From: Pelecanus crispus
Taxonomy: Eukaryota > Chordata > Aves > Pelecaniformes > Pelecanidae
NCBI RefSeq assembly: GCF_030463565.1
Contig: NC_134644.1
Location: forward strand, 155,478,191 to 155,542,190
Direction: 5' to 3'
Length of the DNA: 64,000 nt
Shown here: piece by piece, positions 1-14,400 of the stretch
Position numbering within the stretch: the stretch's first letter is position 1
Layout: the number at the start of each line of letters is the position of its first letter
Program-made: the position numbers and the translations under genes
The notes under the pieces: generated by a model
Database searches by the model: none
What the model was told of the DNA's origin: nothing
What the model saw: the letters and a program-made list of their open reading frames with translations, nothing else

Positions 1-2251
1 GCTTGCAGGTGAAAGAAGCTCTTGAGCCAGGGGACTTGTATTTAAATGGATTCCCGAGAAAGAAAATTGTAGGCTCTTTTATTTTTTTAAAAATCAAATG
101 TAAAAAACGTCACTGTCCTCTACTTTTCTGGTTTATATATACAGCCCTGTTAGGAGCAGGGGATTTACATAGCAAGATTTACGAGTAGTCAGTGAAAGAT
201 ACAGGCTTCTTCAGTAAACTGTAGTAAGAATGGGCAAGATCATGCAACTCCTTCAACCAGCGGCAAATCATTAAACTATTCAAGACCAATTGCTTTTTTT
301 AGGACAGATATATAAAAGAAGAAACTTGGTCCCTCTGGTTTCCCTTTGGTTCCTTCCTTAGATTTCAGTCCAAGACTTGAACTGAAAAATACTAATTTTT
401 CAATCATCATCTTTGTATAGCTTGTCAAAAACAAATTCCAAAATTTTGAGCAGAGGAAGAAGGAAATAGGGCTACTACCATTGCTTTGGTCAATATAATG
501 AATACTGTAGGTTTTGGAAAACTAGTCTTTTAATCCAGAAAATACTAATTTTTACTACCAGCTCTTGCAAAGTAGTTCTCAATTTGGTTGTAGATAAACA
601 AGCTGATGACTTACATCAACTCTGGCAGATAATAGGTGAACTAGATTAGTACGGAAGTGTAAATTTCAATATAATATTGTAAAATGATAGTACAATATGG
701 AGAAAGAAGTAGAGGAACAATGTTGGTTTTTATAACCTTAGGTACAAAAAGCTCAAAGATATTATAATTTCCTTCCTGTTATTTTCAAAACAATAGAAAC
801 ACATTGTTAAAACAGTACTACAAATCAGCATAGAAACTTGAAAACAATAGTATTTTGAAAAAACATCTTAATCCTTATCATCCGCTTTTTTCCCAGCATA
901 ATGAAATTTGAAGTCAGTAAACAAAGAACAAACTGTGAAATTAATCTCTTTTGTTGGAGGATTTGTTAAGATACTTACAGCTTAATTGGATCTTAAAATA
1001 ACATGCCATTAAAAAAATCATTCATATTACAAAACTAAATAAATTGCAAAAGCTCAGAACAAAACCAAGTATGTGTTATGGTAACCTATGTGAGCTCTAC
1101 AAACAGCTCCTATCTTCCCTTTCATTTTGGACCCAGACTGAGAGTGGTGTGGTCAAACAAATGTATCTGGGGGAAGGAGGGAATAAATTGTCATGGCATT
1201 ATTGAAGGAATGGGTCTAGAGAACACTTAGAGAACATGAAAACCATAGTTGTCACACCAGCAGTAAATTCTGGACCAGATTAATTTTCATGAAAACCGAT
1301 TTATCTGTTTCTTACTTGCTAGGTACAATACTGGGCTATGTGAACCATCCTATTTCATCTGATATGGCCGTTCTTACTCTTGCCTCCATTTTTTTTCAAA
1401 GTACTTTCTGCTTCTGAGCTTTAGGATTCTGCTTCCAACAGTGGGTAAAAACAAATTCTTAGTCCTGATTGCAAGAATACAGCAACAACTAACAATTCTT
1501 CACAACCACTTTTTCTACTTTTCTGGCTGTGTGTAATTTCAGAACAGTCAGGGGCTTCTTGAGCCAGAGCTGGCACAATTATACTCTTCATTGATTTTTT
1601 CCTGTCATGATTTTTTTTTTTCCCCCCCAAATTCATGAAAACTTTCCACGGTCACAAAGTTTTGCAGCAGAGGGTTCCATAGCTTAAATGCACATATGTG
1701 AAGTATTTCTTTCAGCTTCTTTTGAACCTACTATGTACCAGCATCATTTGATGCTCCTAGCTCTTTTAACAGAAGGAACAGTGAACAATCACGTCTGATT
1801 CTTCAGATTTATCACCTGGGACAACAAGATAGGAAAAATCTAAAGGTCACTTACTAAAACATCTTACCATAAGCATATATACACCTAGACATGTAATCAA
1901 TGAACTGCAGCTGTTCCTCTCATGATTTCTGTGCGAGTGTTAAGGTGCTGATTTTGCTTTTAAGTCTTTAACTCGAGTTCACTTATCCAAGGAACTCCCC
2001 TTTTTACTGTGCAGTACTGCGCTTGCCTCCTGTATATGGTCTGAAAAGGCTTATTTTCCTCCCAAATCATAAATATTTTATTTCTTATGCTCTACTATTT
2101 CTAAAATTAAGCTAGCATGCTGCTATCAACAGGATTATAGTACCTTTAAATTCAAATTCAATTACGTGAAATATTAACAGAAGCCATACTAAGAGTATAC
2201 AGGTAGCAAAGTCTCAGATAGAGGAGGGTGGCACAGAAGTTAATTTCCTAC
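1..2251 (-). other. NUDCD1: NUDCD1 intron 9 (partial)
   Basis: Left end of the window, intronic on the minus strand. No exon is recognised. The only recognisable element is an old CR1/L3-like fragment near 1640-1810. Confidence 0.75.
1640..1810 (-). mobile_element. Old CR1/L3-like LINE fragment
   Basis: The order of motifs matches the C-terminal end of CR1 ORF2 read from the minus strand: a GCAGAGGGTTCCA stretch, GTGAAGTATTTCTTTC, TTTTGAACCTACTA, then a CATTTGATGCTCCTAG and GAACAGTGAACAA stretch. These resemble the ancient amniote CR1/L3 consensus as I know it. Strongly diverged; edges approximate. Confidence 0.5.
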
Positions 2252-2411
2252 CTAAAGCATTAAAAGTTGCAATGTGTTCCCACATGTTCTCTGGTTGGTC
2301 AGAGTGGGGCTGCCAGAGAAGAGCATCAACATCATGCCTCAGGCAGAAGCATGGCATTTCTCTGGGATCCACAACAACTGAGAAAAGATACTGGTTGCTT
2401 CCAAGATTAAT
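2252..2411 (-). CDS. NUDCD1: NUDCD1 coding exon 9 (last exon in the window)
   Basis: 160 nt encoding residues 437-489 and one base of codon 490. It contains [34 protein letters not shown] and [11 protein letters not shown]. The acceptor is TTTTCAG|ATT and the donor TTAG|GTAGG. The next exon should begin in phase 1 with the conserved sequence after NALG, but nothing matching it was seen between 1 and 2251, so it lies outside the window. Confidence 0.95.
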
Positions 2412-5400
2412 CTGAAAACAAAACAAAGAAATACATATTGATTGAAAGCATAAATAGCAGATTCTATCACACACACTACCAAAGTTAGATATCAACAGCT
2501 TCATGTTTGTTAGTTGACAAAATGTTTGAATACATTATGCTGCATCTCACTGATCAACAGCTCAATACACTACAGGTAGCTAATACATTTCAAGCAGATG
2601 CAATTAAGTTTCTTGGGACAGTATTTAGGGAAACATTATGTCCAGTACACAAGCAAATGGGAATGTGTTTTGTGTAGAAATGGTTTTCCAGGGTACAGGA
2701 ACCCTACCTACAACTTCTGGTGTTAGGAAAAGACTGTCTCTAAGCAATCATGCCTGATTTTCTGCAGTGCCAACGGGGAGGGAAATACTGTCCCTCTGCA
2801 GTAAAAGTTGGTAAGCACTGGAACAAGGATTAGTTATAATACTAAAATTATGAAACATCAACAATTTTTTATTTACTCACAATCAAATGATTACTAAATT
2901 TCAGATTAGTACATTCTTCATCAAATATGTCTAGATCACCAAAAACTTTCAATAACCACTTCTATTCACCAGGAATGACCTGTTACGTAAGAAAGACAAG
3001 ACAGGCATATCCTGCTACCTAAATAAACAATAGTAAGAATAAAAAAATAAACCAACAAATATTTTGAGTTTTCTATGTAAAACCTTCTCAAGGAACTTAA
3101 TAGCAATACTTTTAATGTAGCACTATGGCTAGCAAATGCTCAAAGAGGAAAGAACAAGCTATATTCCCTTACGGTCTGTCAAAGAATGCTCTGGAATTCC
3201 TCTTCATACTCAGAGCTGATCTACATCGTTCATGTTACAAGATGAACAAATACATTTGAACTATTTTTTACATCCAGAAGCTGTCTGCAACAGCAACATG
3301 CAGGATTACACCCTAATACATGGTATATTACTCCTCAATGAGCATTTCAGATGCTGACATTTGTTGACTAATCATTCTCAAACAGTTGTCACAGCACTTT
3401 TTATTACACGTATTGTGGCAATAACTATGAACTGCAAGCGTTTTATGCTATCATTGTATAAATGTCACAGGATGGGGTCTCTGTCTTGAAGACCTTACTT
3501 TAATCTTAACATAAGATCCAGTGGACAGAAACGACAGCTATTGAGAACCAGAAATTTGTTTACTTGAGGTTATACAGTCTATGACAGAACTAATATAATT
3601 ATTTCAGCTGATTAAGTTCAAGTCTAATGGCTCAACTTCAAAACAGCCTTCTATTACTATGCCATTCAACAGGCATACAAATTCTCCAGTTGTATTAAAA
3701 TTACAAAAAAGGTGAAATAATCCTCAGTCTCCATTAGGGCCAGATGCAATTGTGAAATGAGAGTTACTAATTTTCTAAGCACCTAGAAGGCAAAGAAACA
3801 CTAATAAAGATAATTTCAAGAGCTCCACTAATAAGGTGCCTTAAGGAGAACAAAGACGAAAACAGGAGGCAGGTGTTGTATTGGTGCATTGTGCTGAGCA
3901 AAACAGAAAGTATGAAGTCCTAGTCCTTCAAACTTCTTAACATCTGAGAAATGTAAAAAGTCAGCAGAGGTCAGGCAAATGACACTGACAGAAGTGAGTG
4001 GAACAGACCTTTAAGGAGCACAGGAAAAATAGGCAGAATGAATGAGAAACAACTTGAGAAAGGGAACAAGCTGAGACTTCTTGTACGTTCAGCTCAAGAC
4101 TCATCATTGCATGCTCACGGTGGCACCTGCTTCTCAGATCTGGGAAAAAGCGAATCATGGGGATTGTGCATCAGACCCATTGGTGTGATGACACTCCACA
4201 GGGTCATGGACAGTCAATTACAGCATGACTTGACCAGAAGAACCTGCTAGAAGGCCCAGCCTCCTCAGCTGTTTTTCATCTGTTTTGCTGCTGGACAGCT
4301 AACCTCCCCAGAAGTCATCGTTACTACTTCTACTTCATTCCCCCATCTCCCAGGTAAGGAAAGCAAGTTGTTCCTGTAGCACCAGAAGGAAACAGAGCTT
4401 GGCTTCCTACAGACTGGAATTTCATTTCCCTAAGCTTCTTTTCCCCAAAACTCCTTGTACCTGTTCTCGTTTTTAAGCTCTTTCCTCCCATAATCCCTAC
4501 CTGCTTTGTTGAATATGAGGTAGCGTAGTCTATGACTAATCCTGAGCTTTGGCTGTACTTACAGGCCAAACAGCTGCTGCCTTTTAAACTGGATATGGAC
4601 TGAGCTGCTGTGATGGGTTTGACTTTGGCTGACTGCCAGACATCCACCCAGCCACTCTCTCACTCCCCCTCCTCAACAGGACAGGGGGAAAGATTAAGAT
4701 GAAAAAGCTTGTGGGTTGAGATAGACAGAGAGATCACTTAACAATTCTACCATCAAGGGCAAAACAGACTTTACTTGGGGAAAATTAATTTAATTTATTG
4801 CCAATTAAAAATAAAGTAGGATGATGAGAAGCAAAGATTAAAAATAACCCTTCCCCACACCCTTCCCCAGCTCAGCTTCACTCCTTCATTCCTGACTGCT
4901 CTACCTCCCCTGCTACCAGTGGTGCGGGAAGACGGGGAATGGGGGCTGGGGTCAGTCCATAACGCTTCCTCTCTGCTGCTCCTTCTTCCTCATGCTGTTC
5001 CCCTGCTCCTGCTCCCTGCTCCACAGGATAGAGTCCTTCATGAACTGCTCCAACCTGGGTCCTTTCCATGGGCTACAGTTCTTCAAGAACTGCTCCAGCG
5101 TGGGTCCTTTCATGAGACACAGTCCTTCGGGAATGGACTGCTCCAGCATGGGTCCTCCACAGGCCACAGTTCCTACCAGGAAACCTGCTCCTGTGTGTAC
5201 TCCTCTCCACGAGCTACACCTCCTGCCAGGAGCTTGCTCCTGTGTGGGCTCTCCACTGGCTGCAGCTTCCTTGAGGGCACATCCACCTGCTGTGGTGTGA
5301 GGTCCTCCACAGGATGCTGCATGGATATCTGCTCCACCATGGTCCTCCATGGACTGCAGGGGGACAACCTGCCTCACCATGGTCTTCTCAGGAATCTCTG

Positions 5401-8400
5401 CTCCAGCACCTGGAGCACCTCCTCCCCCTCCTTCCTTCTCTGACCTTGGTGTTTGCAGTGCTGTTTCTCTCACATTTTTCTCACTCCTCCCTCTCACTGC
5501 GGCTGCACAGCATTTTTTACCTTTTCTTAAATATGTTTTCCCTGAGGGGCCACCAGCATCCCTGATGGGTTCAGCTGTGTCCTACAGCGGGTCCACTGGA
5601 GCTGTTTGGAACCAGCTGTGTCTGGCACAGGGCAGCCCCAGCCTCTTCTTGCAGAGGCCACCCCTGCAGCCCCCCAGCTGCCAACACCTGAGTATGAACA
5701 CCCAATACAGCTCTACAAGCTGAGGCACCATGTATAGGTGTCTCCCCTTTCTTATTGTTGTATCTCAACTGACAGAAGTTAAGCATCTTTGAGATGGGTA
5801 ACAGAGCACTCTTCTCATCCACAGCTCACTTCATTATGCATCAGTCCTTTAGCTAAGGGAGACGGTTGGATCTGAGGAATCAACTCCTGTGAAACTTCTT
5901 TGAACTGAGGAAGTAGTTTCACAGAGAACAGAAAAACCTGCACAGATGTTTACGACACCACAGTAAAATCCCAACATTAGCACAAAAGTAGCTTTGAAGT
6001 CACCAGCAATCACCATTTTCAGCCAAAGGTACAACAGTAAATAAAGCAAATTATTTACGTATCACAAGAAGGAAGCCTTACAGCACTGAGTAATTTGTAG
6101 ATGTCTTTCAACAGTAGCTACATATATTTTTAAGGGTCAAGCACTTAGTATGTTGTAAATCCCTTATCTAGCAAAGTACACATCAAATTTTTAAAAATAT
6201 ATTCTTTTACAAGTACCATATCAGAAATGTGAGTTTTATGAACATCAAGATTTTGGGTTTAATAAACATCTGTAGTTAAGGAAAAAAAACCCAAAACACC
6301 CCATATGCAATCTAAATCTACATGTGTCCTAACAATGTTATTACATATATGATAAGTACAAGTGCCATGTTACTTAGCTATTGTTAAGTTTTACATCACA
6401 GTTTTGAACAGACTAAAGGAATTAAGTTTTTTTCCCAGGTTTCAGAAAGTTTGTGGAATATGTAGAGAAGTATTTTAAATGTACAGCACCTCAGCAAAGT
6501 AAGTCTGAACTTTGATTACTTTTTTCCCCCAGAAGTAATTTACAGTGTTTTGAAAAACCCAATAAATGTTATTTAAGGCAGGTTAGTTGCCTATTTTATA
6601 TGCAACAGAGATATAGATCAGTTGGACAGACAACCCAAAAGCAAAAAAAAGTTTTGTGAGTGTTGTCAGAACACGAGAAACTCAACTGCAATAAAGAACC
6701 ATTCAAACATGAAGCAGTTATTCAGGCAAAGCATCCAGAACCAGAAAAGCTCTTGAGGAAGACCTTGCCTCTTCTCTTGTCTTATCACCACTACAGCATC
6801 TCCACTCCAGCGAACTTGCACAAATACATGACATGCCTCCCACAATCCCATAGCTTAGAAGTAAGCTGATGTGTTTCACAGAATGACATGCAGTGTTAGT
6901 TAACAGAGGTCATTCTGGCACCTACTGAGAAGGCAGACTCGTGCTTCTATATAGGCATACAAGCAAGGAAAGTGATCTTACATGTCAGCTAGTAGAAAAT
7001 GAACGGAAGTTCTTCTGCTGTATTTCCATAATCTACCTATCAACCAGAGAAGTCTCCTGCCACAAATCAACTACTCTCTGAAATTACCTACTGCAATTAG
7101 CTATTCAAAGACCTAGGTTTACGTAGTCCATTTCCTATTTTCTCCTTGCTCCACAAATCACTTCTTTTGTATCTAAAAGCAAGCAGCATCTCTTCCCTTA
7201 GGCCATCCCAATTTTGCTAAGCATTGGGATGCCTGGGTTCCCCACTGCAAGCACACAGCACCACTCTGTACTTCAAGCATCTTTCAGCATTTTTTCAACT
7301 ACTAGGTTTTTTTTGTGTGTATTTTGTCACACATGCCTGCAACTGGTTTTAACAGGATGCATAATACAGAACTCAAGCATATGGTAGTATACATATTAAT
7401 CTACATAACACAGAAGGAAAACTTTATGTTGTAAATGCTACTGCAAGCAGTTCCAAGTTTTTAGGTAGCCCATACCTGACAAAGCCTCTCCCCTCCACAG
7501 CAAAAAAGGTTGTCCATCAGGCATTGCTATTTTCTGATGGCTTGGAAATACAACACACTGGAGTTTAGGCCACCATTAATCAGACTTAAAGAACTGATAT
7601 TAATAAAGCAAATTAGTTCTCTATAGGAGAAGCCGAATAACCGCATTTGAGCTAGAGGAGACAAATGTTGTTTTGCCACACAAGAACAGGCCAGTATAGC
7701 AATATATTTGACAGAGATTGCTGTCTGTCAATCCGATTTATTTCAGCTGCATCATTGCCATTGAAATGTACTAGAAAATGTCAAGAAAAATAGAATCAAG
7801 TCTCTTTACAGAATACATATCATTATATCATCAATGTTTTATATCCTCAAATTATAACTCCAGGTGGGTGTCCTGGCTTCAGCTGGGATAAATTAACTCA
7901 TTTTCTTCCTAGCAGCTGACATAGTGCTGTGTTTTGGATTTAATAGGAGAAGAATGTTGATAACACACTGATGGTTTAGTTGTTGCTAAGTAGTGTTTAT
8001 AGCAGTCAAGGACTTTTCAGCTTCCCATGCTCTGCCAGGTGCACAAGAAACTGGGAGGGGTCACAGCCAGGACAGCTGACCCAACCTGACCAAAGGGCTA
8101 TTCCATACCATATGATGTCATGCTCAGTATATAAATTGGGGGGAGTTGGCCAGGGCGCAGCGATCGCTGCTCGGGAGCTGGCTGGGCATTGGTCAGTAGG
8201 TGGTGAGCAATTGCATCACGCATCACTTGGTTTGTATATTCTTTCATCATTATTATTGTTATTATTACTTTCTCTTCCTCTGCTGTCCTATTAAACTGCC
8301 TTTATCTCAACCCACAGGTTTTACACACACCCCCCCCCCCCTTCTCACCCCCATACCACTGGGCAGGGGGGAGGGTGAGCAAGCAGCTGTGTGGTGTTTA

Positions 8401-11400
8401 GTTGCTGACTGGGGTTAAACCATGACAATGGGAAATGTTCCTATAAAAATATTTTATGGTCTTAAATTTTCTAAGATTCTAGACATGTTTCACAAAGTTT
8501 TCTCTAACTTAAGAGCAAAAAGACATATACAACTGTATACTACTGATGATGGCTTAGTACAAAGGTGAAAAGTTGTATCAGCCATGCTTCTGAAGAAATA
8601 GGTCCCTGAATTGCTAACAAAAAAAACCAAACAAAAAACCAAACCAGTTTGAAAGAAGATGTAAATCAAAGTGAAAACATACTCCTGTATGGTGAAAAAT
8701 CTACTGAAATATGCTCCTCTGTCCTCCAACAAGGACAAAAAACACAAGATCTCATAGTTGAGGTTGGAAGGGACTTCTGGAGATATTCTGGCGCAATGCT
8801 CCCTGCTCAAAGTGGGGTCAGCTAGAGCAGGTTATACACACATGAAAATTTCCTACCCATAGTAATTGTCCTTTGACCATAATGCTTTAAACACATTAGC
8901 CTTTGGATTACTTTTATGCCACCCAATTTTAAGAGCTCTTTACAAATACCCTGGAGTTCAAGCTTGCCCCACATCTTGCTGCCTGCTAGAAAGCAGTATA
9001 TGTCAGATCTGCCTTTCTTGATCCCATGATATCATGTTCCTCCTGTCTGTGAAATGTTTCTGGGGCACTAACTTCTTATCCTTCAGGGTAAGAAGCAGTA
9101 GTTTAGGCTAAGTTATTCAGAACTTTATCCAGTCTGGTCTTGAAAACCTCAAGGACAGAGGCTGCACAACCTTACTAGGCAATCTGATCCATGTTACAAT
9201 CATGGTGTAAAAGTTTTTCCTTCCACTCTTGTTTCTACTTATGCCTGCTGTCTCTTGTTCTCTTACCATGCATCACTGAACAGCTAAAATCCATTTGAAC
9301 TGAGTTTCTATAAAATGTCCTCCTACCAATTACTGATTTTATCTTCTGACAAATGTTACCTATCACACTGTATCCACAAAACAGACTACTTTCTTGGTGG
9401 AGCATGCTAGCCTTTAAAATTAATCTTTTTTTTCTTTGGCAGCACAGATGCATGTACAGGCATATATATGCATATATATACACACACTTATAGACATATA
9501 CATATGTATCTGTACTGACAAAGGAAAAAAGATATCTTTTTTTTTAAATTAAGAACAAACCAAGATCTGTAAAACACAGACTTAAGCCTTCCTCTAGAGC
9601 TTTTCTGAGGAAATGGGAAATTATGAACTAATTCAAAATCTTATCCTGCAACTATGATGTTTTCTGTACAAAACAGGTTATGCTATATGTACTTTGCATG
9701 ATACAAGGTAGTGATAAGGTACAATACCAATGCTTATTACAAACTTAGTAGAGACATCTTGAAAAAAACCCCAAAAAACCCAAGACAACAACTTAATATG
9801 TGATGCCTTCATACGACTATTTTGTTTCCTGCTTTAGCCAATGGACCAGATCAAGTCCTAACTTACTGTTGGTCAAGGTTGCTTACAACCCAGATCAAGT
9901 CTCCTACTAAAGCATTTTGCTTACAATCTGTTATTTCCAGTGTGATTGACGAACAAGTATCATAAAGTGATCTCTGCTCTAGCTCCTTAGTAAAAAGGGT
10001 CAACTTTCCACCAGGCTACCTGAAAAGTTATGGAGAAAAATGCAAGCTAAGGAATCTAGAAAATTTTTATGCCACTGAAAAAGACCCCTTTCTTATCATT
10101 ATTCTGACATAACTTTGCTTTTTCAAATGGCTCACTTGTGAAATTATATATATTTTTGAATCAGAATAAAAGGAGCCTTGTTTTTACATTAAAATGACAT
10201 TGAAGAATACATATTTTTTGATAATTTCTGTTGCTACTACAATTTTATATTATGGAAGAAATTTATGTGGTTTCAAGAGTTTGCACACATTTTTGTTCTG
10301 ATAATAGAATTCAACTTCCATATCTTAAAAAACATTTAAAAATATTTCTGCATAATAATTTGCAGCACTTACTACATGAGTGACTTTCAAGGTATCACCA
10401 TCAAATCTGCACAGGCTTGCGCTGTCTTCAAGAAAGGCATCACATTCTTCTAATTCTTGAGCATTACAAGGTGGGTTTTCCTTTTCAGGGTTTGGATTCT
10501 GAAATAAAGAGACAATGAACTACACTAAAAATCCAAGCTACTGAAAACATACATATATCTACACACATATAAAAAAAAAAATCCCTTTTCATAACAAAAA
10601 AAGTTCAACAGAACAGGAAGAATCATTTGCATATCCTTACATACTTAAAGATCAAGCTATTATGTACTTACTGAAAATGAATAGAACCATTTCCACTGTG
10701 GAAGACAGCATGAGTGGTAGGTACAACAAAATCCATTTCAGTTTAAGGAAAGGTACGTAAGCTGCTAAAACATGGACCATAAACTCCCTTCTGTAAGTAG
10801 CAAAAGCATACATTTCTGAAAACCTATGCTGGTTTAGTAAATTTACACCAGTGTAACCTTCTTTCAGATTGCCATCAGAAATGCTATTAAAAATGGATTA
10901 ATTCATTTTGTAAGTAGCTCTAAATACATGCCTCCTTTTAGCTTTGCTAAAAAATATTTAAAATTAATAATATTGTTATGCATATTTGTCAATGCACTCA
11001 AAACAAGAAAAAGCACATGTATTTTTTCACATCCCACAAGTCAAAGAAAGGAAAACCCATCACTTTTACCAGTAATTCGAGAGCAAGAATCAACACTACT
11101 GCAAACAGGAACAGCTTACTTATGCTAATGACATCTTCCTGGGATCACTTTCAAAACAACCAAGCTATGTTACCTTTGTGATATATTTAAAGAACTAATT
11201 TCATGATAACAGAAAGTGACCTTTATCTAACAGAAGGCAATGAAGTATGAATTAAGCATGAAGTCATGTTGTTCCTTGCACAAAAAAGACACCATCTTGA
11301 CAACTAATGTAAGCTCAAAGCTGAGGCCAAACAGAATATGTAAGGAAAGATTAGACAGGGCACTGACTCAATTCATCTGACAGGGAGGACTTCTTGAGTT

Positions 11401-14400
11401 CCTCTGCTCATTTCTTCATCCATTTCAGCTATTTATTAAGAACTTTTATTTTGGTTCAGTCCACAAAGTGAAGGAGATCAGATTTTTTTTTTTTTAATTG
11501 CTAAGACAATTTAAGTTCAAAGAAAACAAACATGAAGAGGTAACAAAGAAACGTCCTTAAATGACAGGAACAAGGAAAGTTAAGTGTCATATACTGCAGG
11601 CTAATGCACAAGACTTAAAGCAGGGTATCTGTCTCTTTTAGAGGCTAGACTTTGGGGTTCATCTCTCCTCTACCAAGCATTCTTGATGGCCTAGGGTTTA
11701 TTGTTTCTTTGGGTGACTTTTAAAAAAACCTTCCAGGTAAATATCATTACCATAAGCAATTGAGATGACCAAAAAGAATCCATGCCTTATTATACATTAG
11801 TAACTAATGTTGCAGTATAACAAAGTACGTAAAATTTATTTAAATGAACAGTTACCTAAGGAAAGATTTTTTTTTTTACATGATCATTATTGCACACAAG
11901 CTGAAAAGTTGTGACAAAAAGAAAAAAAATCATCACTTTAAGCTCAGTATGAGTTACAAAAGAAAAGAAATTTGAAGTTCCCAATAGATCTATGGTCAAA
12001 AGATGTACTACAATATCTTGCCCACAAATAGTGGGAAAGAGGGGAGGGAAATCAATTTAAGCACTAAACAGAATTTATTTTAATAACGCTTTTCAGCTTT
12101 ATTAAAAAAAGTAATAATCCAAAACTAATATATCAAGACCCACAGGGAGTCACACTTTACAAGTTTTAGATGAGATGCCATTTTCTAATTAAACCAAAAG
12201 GGGAAGTATCAAGCAAACAGCAGTTAAAAATTACATTTTATTTTAAGTAGACTCCTTGTAAAACAATAATGCCAGGAAGTTCATGACTCATGCTTATGCT
12301 TTCCTAAATTTTCCTTTTAAAAATGTCATTTACACTCACAGTCTATAAGTCAAATATGGTATCCCTGGGAAGACAGTATAAAAGTGTTGCTAACCTATTG
12401 ATAAACAAGAAACAGACATCCTTCAAAATTACTTAAATCAACTGCTTTAAAACAAACTGCCACATCGTAACTGGTGGGAACAAAATTTACGTTCAATGTT
12501 AAATCAGACTTCTGTTTTGGTGCACAGATGCTATCATGCAAGCTAAATTTAGTCCTCCATGAAGATGATATCAGTGTTCGAAGTATATTCAGAACTCTTG
12601 TGCCATTAGTTTGTTAACAGTTTCAGTTAAAAATGAATGCAGAGTTAGGATTCTGAACAGTAAATGAAATGATAAGCTATGTCAATGAAGTGCAAATTAG
12701 GGTATCAAGAAAAGACAACACGCAAATCTACAAGAATTTTAAATGTTTTACTTTCAACTCCTTACCATTACTTCAGAGGTAAGATGCATCAAGCTTTCAG
12801 TTATTTCAGAGCATTGGGAAGAGTCCATAATGAATTCTCCTCTTGTGTCACCAACTATTAGCTCTGGCCACCGGGGTCCCTCATTTTTCTTAATTAGAGA
12901 AATTTCCAAACTAAAATGCAAATAGAAGACAAAGAGTAGTACATGAAAACACTGCATCCATTTCTCAGATTAGTCAAAAAGCTCTAAATGTAGATTTGAG
13001 CACTTCTCCTCTCCAAACTGAATTAATAATGAAAATCACATAACAGAAACCATTACCATTCAAATTATAAAATAAACTATTCTAACAGAAAATATTCTAA
13101 AGAAAAACAGACCAAGGACATGTGATTTCTAAAAGCCTGAGAACAAAGAGAATGCATTCATGTAAGTGTCCTCAGAGTTTCCAATGTAAAAGCAGTTTCC
13201 ACTGAAGCAGTCTTATTATAATACTTTAAATACTGTAGGAGATCACCTGTAAAGAAATCTATTCAAGGAGTGACAGAGTTTTACTACAGAGGTTTATCTG
13301 AAACCTAAGTACTTAATAGGGCTACTTAAGTGTGCCCTACCTTTAATAAAACATCTAGGACAAAAATACTTGTATTTTATAGACCTCAGAAATACTAAAC
13401 CAGTTAATTATCTACATTGTGTATCTAAAATCACATCTCAGAAGAGATACAACTTCTGTAACATGTAAAAAAACCCCCAAACTATGAGAACCTGGTATAA
13501 ACATTAGGAATAACTAACTAAATAAACAGACAACAAGAGACTTAGCCTGATGCACCAACACAGCAATTCCATTTAATTACTGCATTAGACCAACATGAAT
13601 ATAAAGATAAAACAAGAGTTATTTTTATTATATTCTCTTTTTAGATACACTTATAGGGTCTACAATGACAGTCTTTTACCTGACAAAACAGGAAAACCTT
13701 CTGAGTTACTACCTACTACATCATAGCAATAACTACTTGGTGAACTCTGAATCAGTTTCTGAAGCAATTACACTGGTATGAGAAATAGCATACTTTTACA
13801 GAAGATATTTGGAGTAAGTTTTAGACTTTTAATCAACAGATTTAAAGTGGTACTGCAGTACCAACATTAAAAACTGAGTGTAACTTACTACACTGAAATG
13901 CGTAATTACTATTTCCCATTAAAGTAGAAGCTGGAGATTCATGCGATATTGCTCACTTGATTGAGTAATAAAAAAATTGAGTTACTCAACTGAGTAATAA
14001 CTAAGTAATTCACTATGATATCTAATAATCAACAACTGAAAAAAATCACATTTTATTATATAGTATTAGTATAATCTAGATAAAAATACTGGTCCCTTTA
14101 TTTAATTCTTTTGGAGAATAACTATCTTTTACAGTTAACCTTTTGTGAAAAAGCCAAGATTTTTGATGAGGAAAACCACAGGAAAATCACAGAATCACAG
14201 AACATCTCAAGTTGGAAGGGACCGATAAAGATCATCAAGTCCAACCCCCTGCTCCCCTCCAGACTACCTAAAACTAAGCCATATGACTGTCAAAAGGAAT
14301 TGAAAAAAAATTTAACTGGGAATGTCTTGCAGAAAATGTCATGCTAGGTTTTTTTTATTAGAATCAAATCTCACAAGGTATATGCACCAATATACTTCAC

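Larger units (their letters stand above)
2412..10372 (-). other. NUDCD1: NUDCD1 intron 8
   Basis: About 8 kb. Carries two solo LTRs of different families (4609-5709 minus, 7869-8427 plus), a split old CR1 (about 8745-9240), a TA/CA microsatellite and A/C-rich tracts. No other coding signal; the open frames at 4.9-5.7 kb belong to the LTR. Confidence 0.85.

Noticed and set aside
1..2251. Search for the last NUDCD1 coding exon
   Set aside because: No phase-1 exon matching the conserved C-terminal region was seen on the minus strand; it must be left of the window.
4919..5723. Overlapping open frames of 102-181 codons on both strands
   Set aside because: They lie entirely in a solo LTR and follow its internal tandem repeats. 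No domain, no start context and no splice logic.
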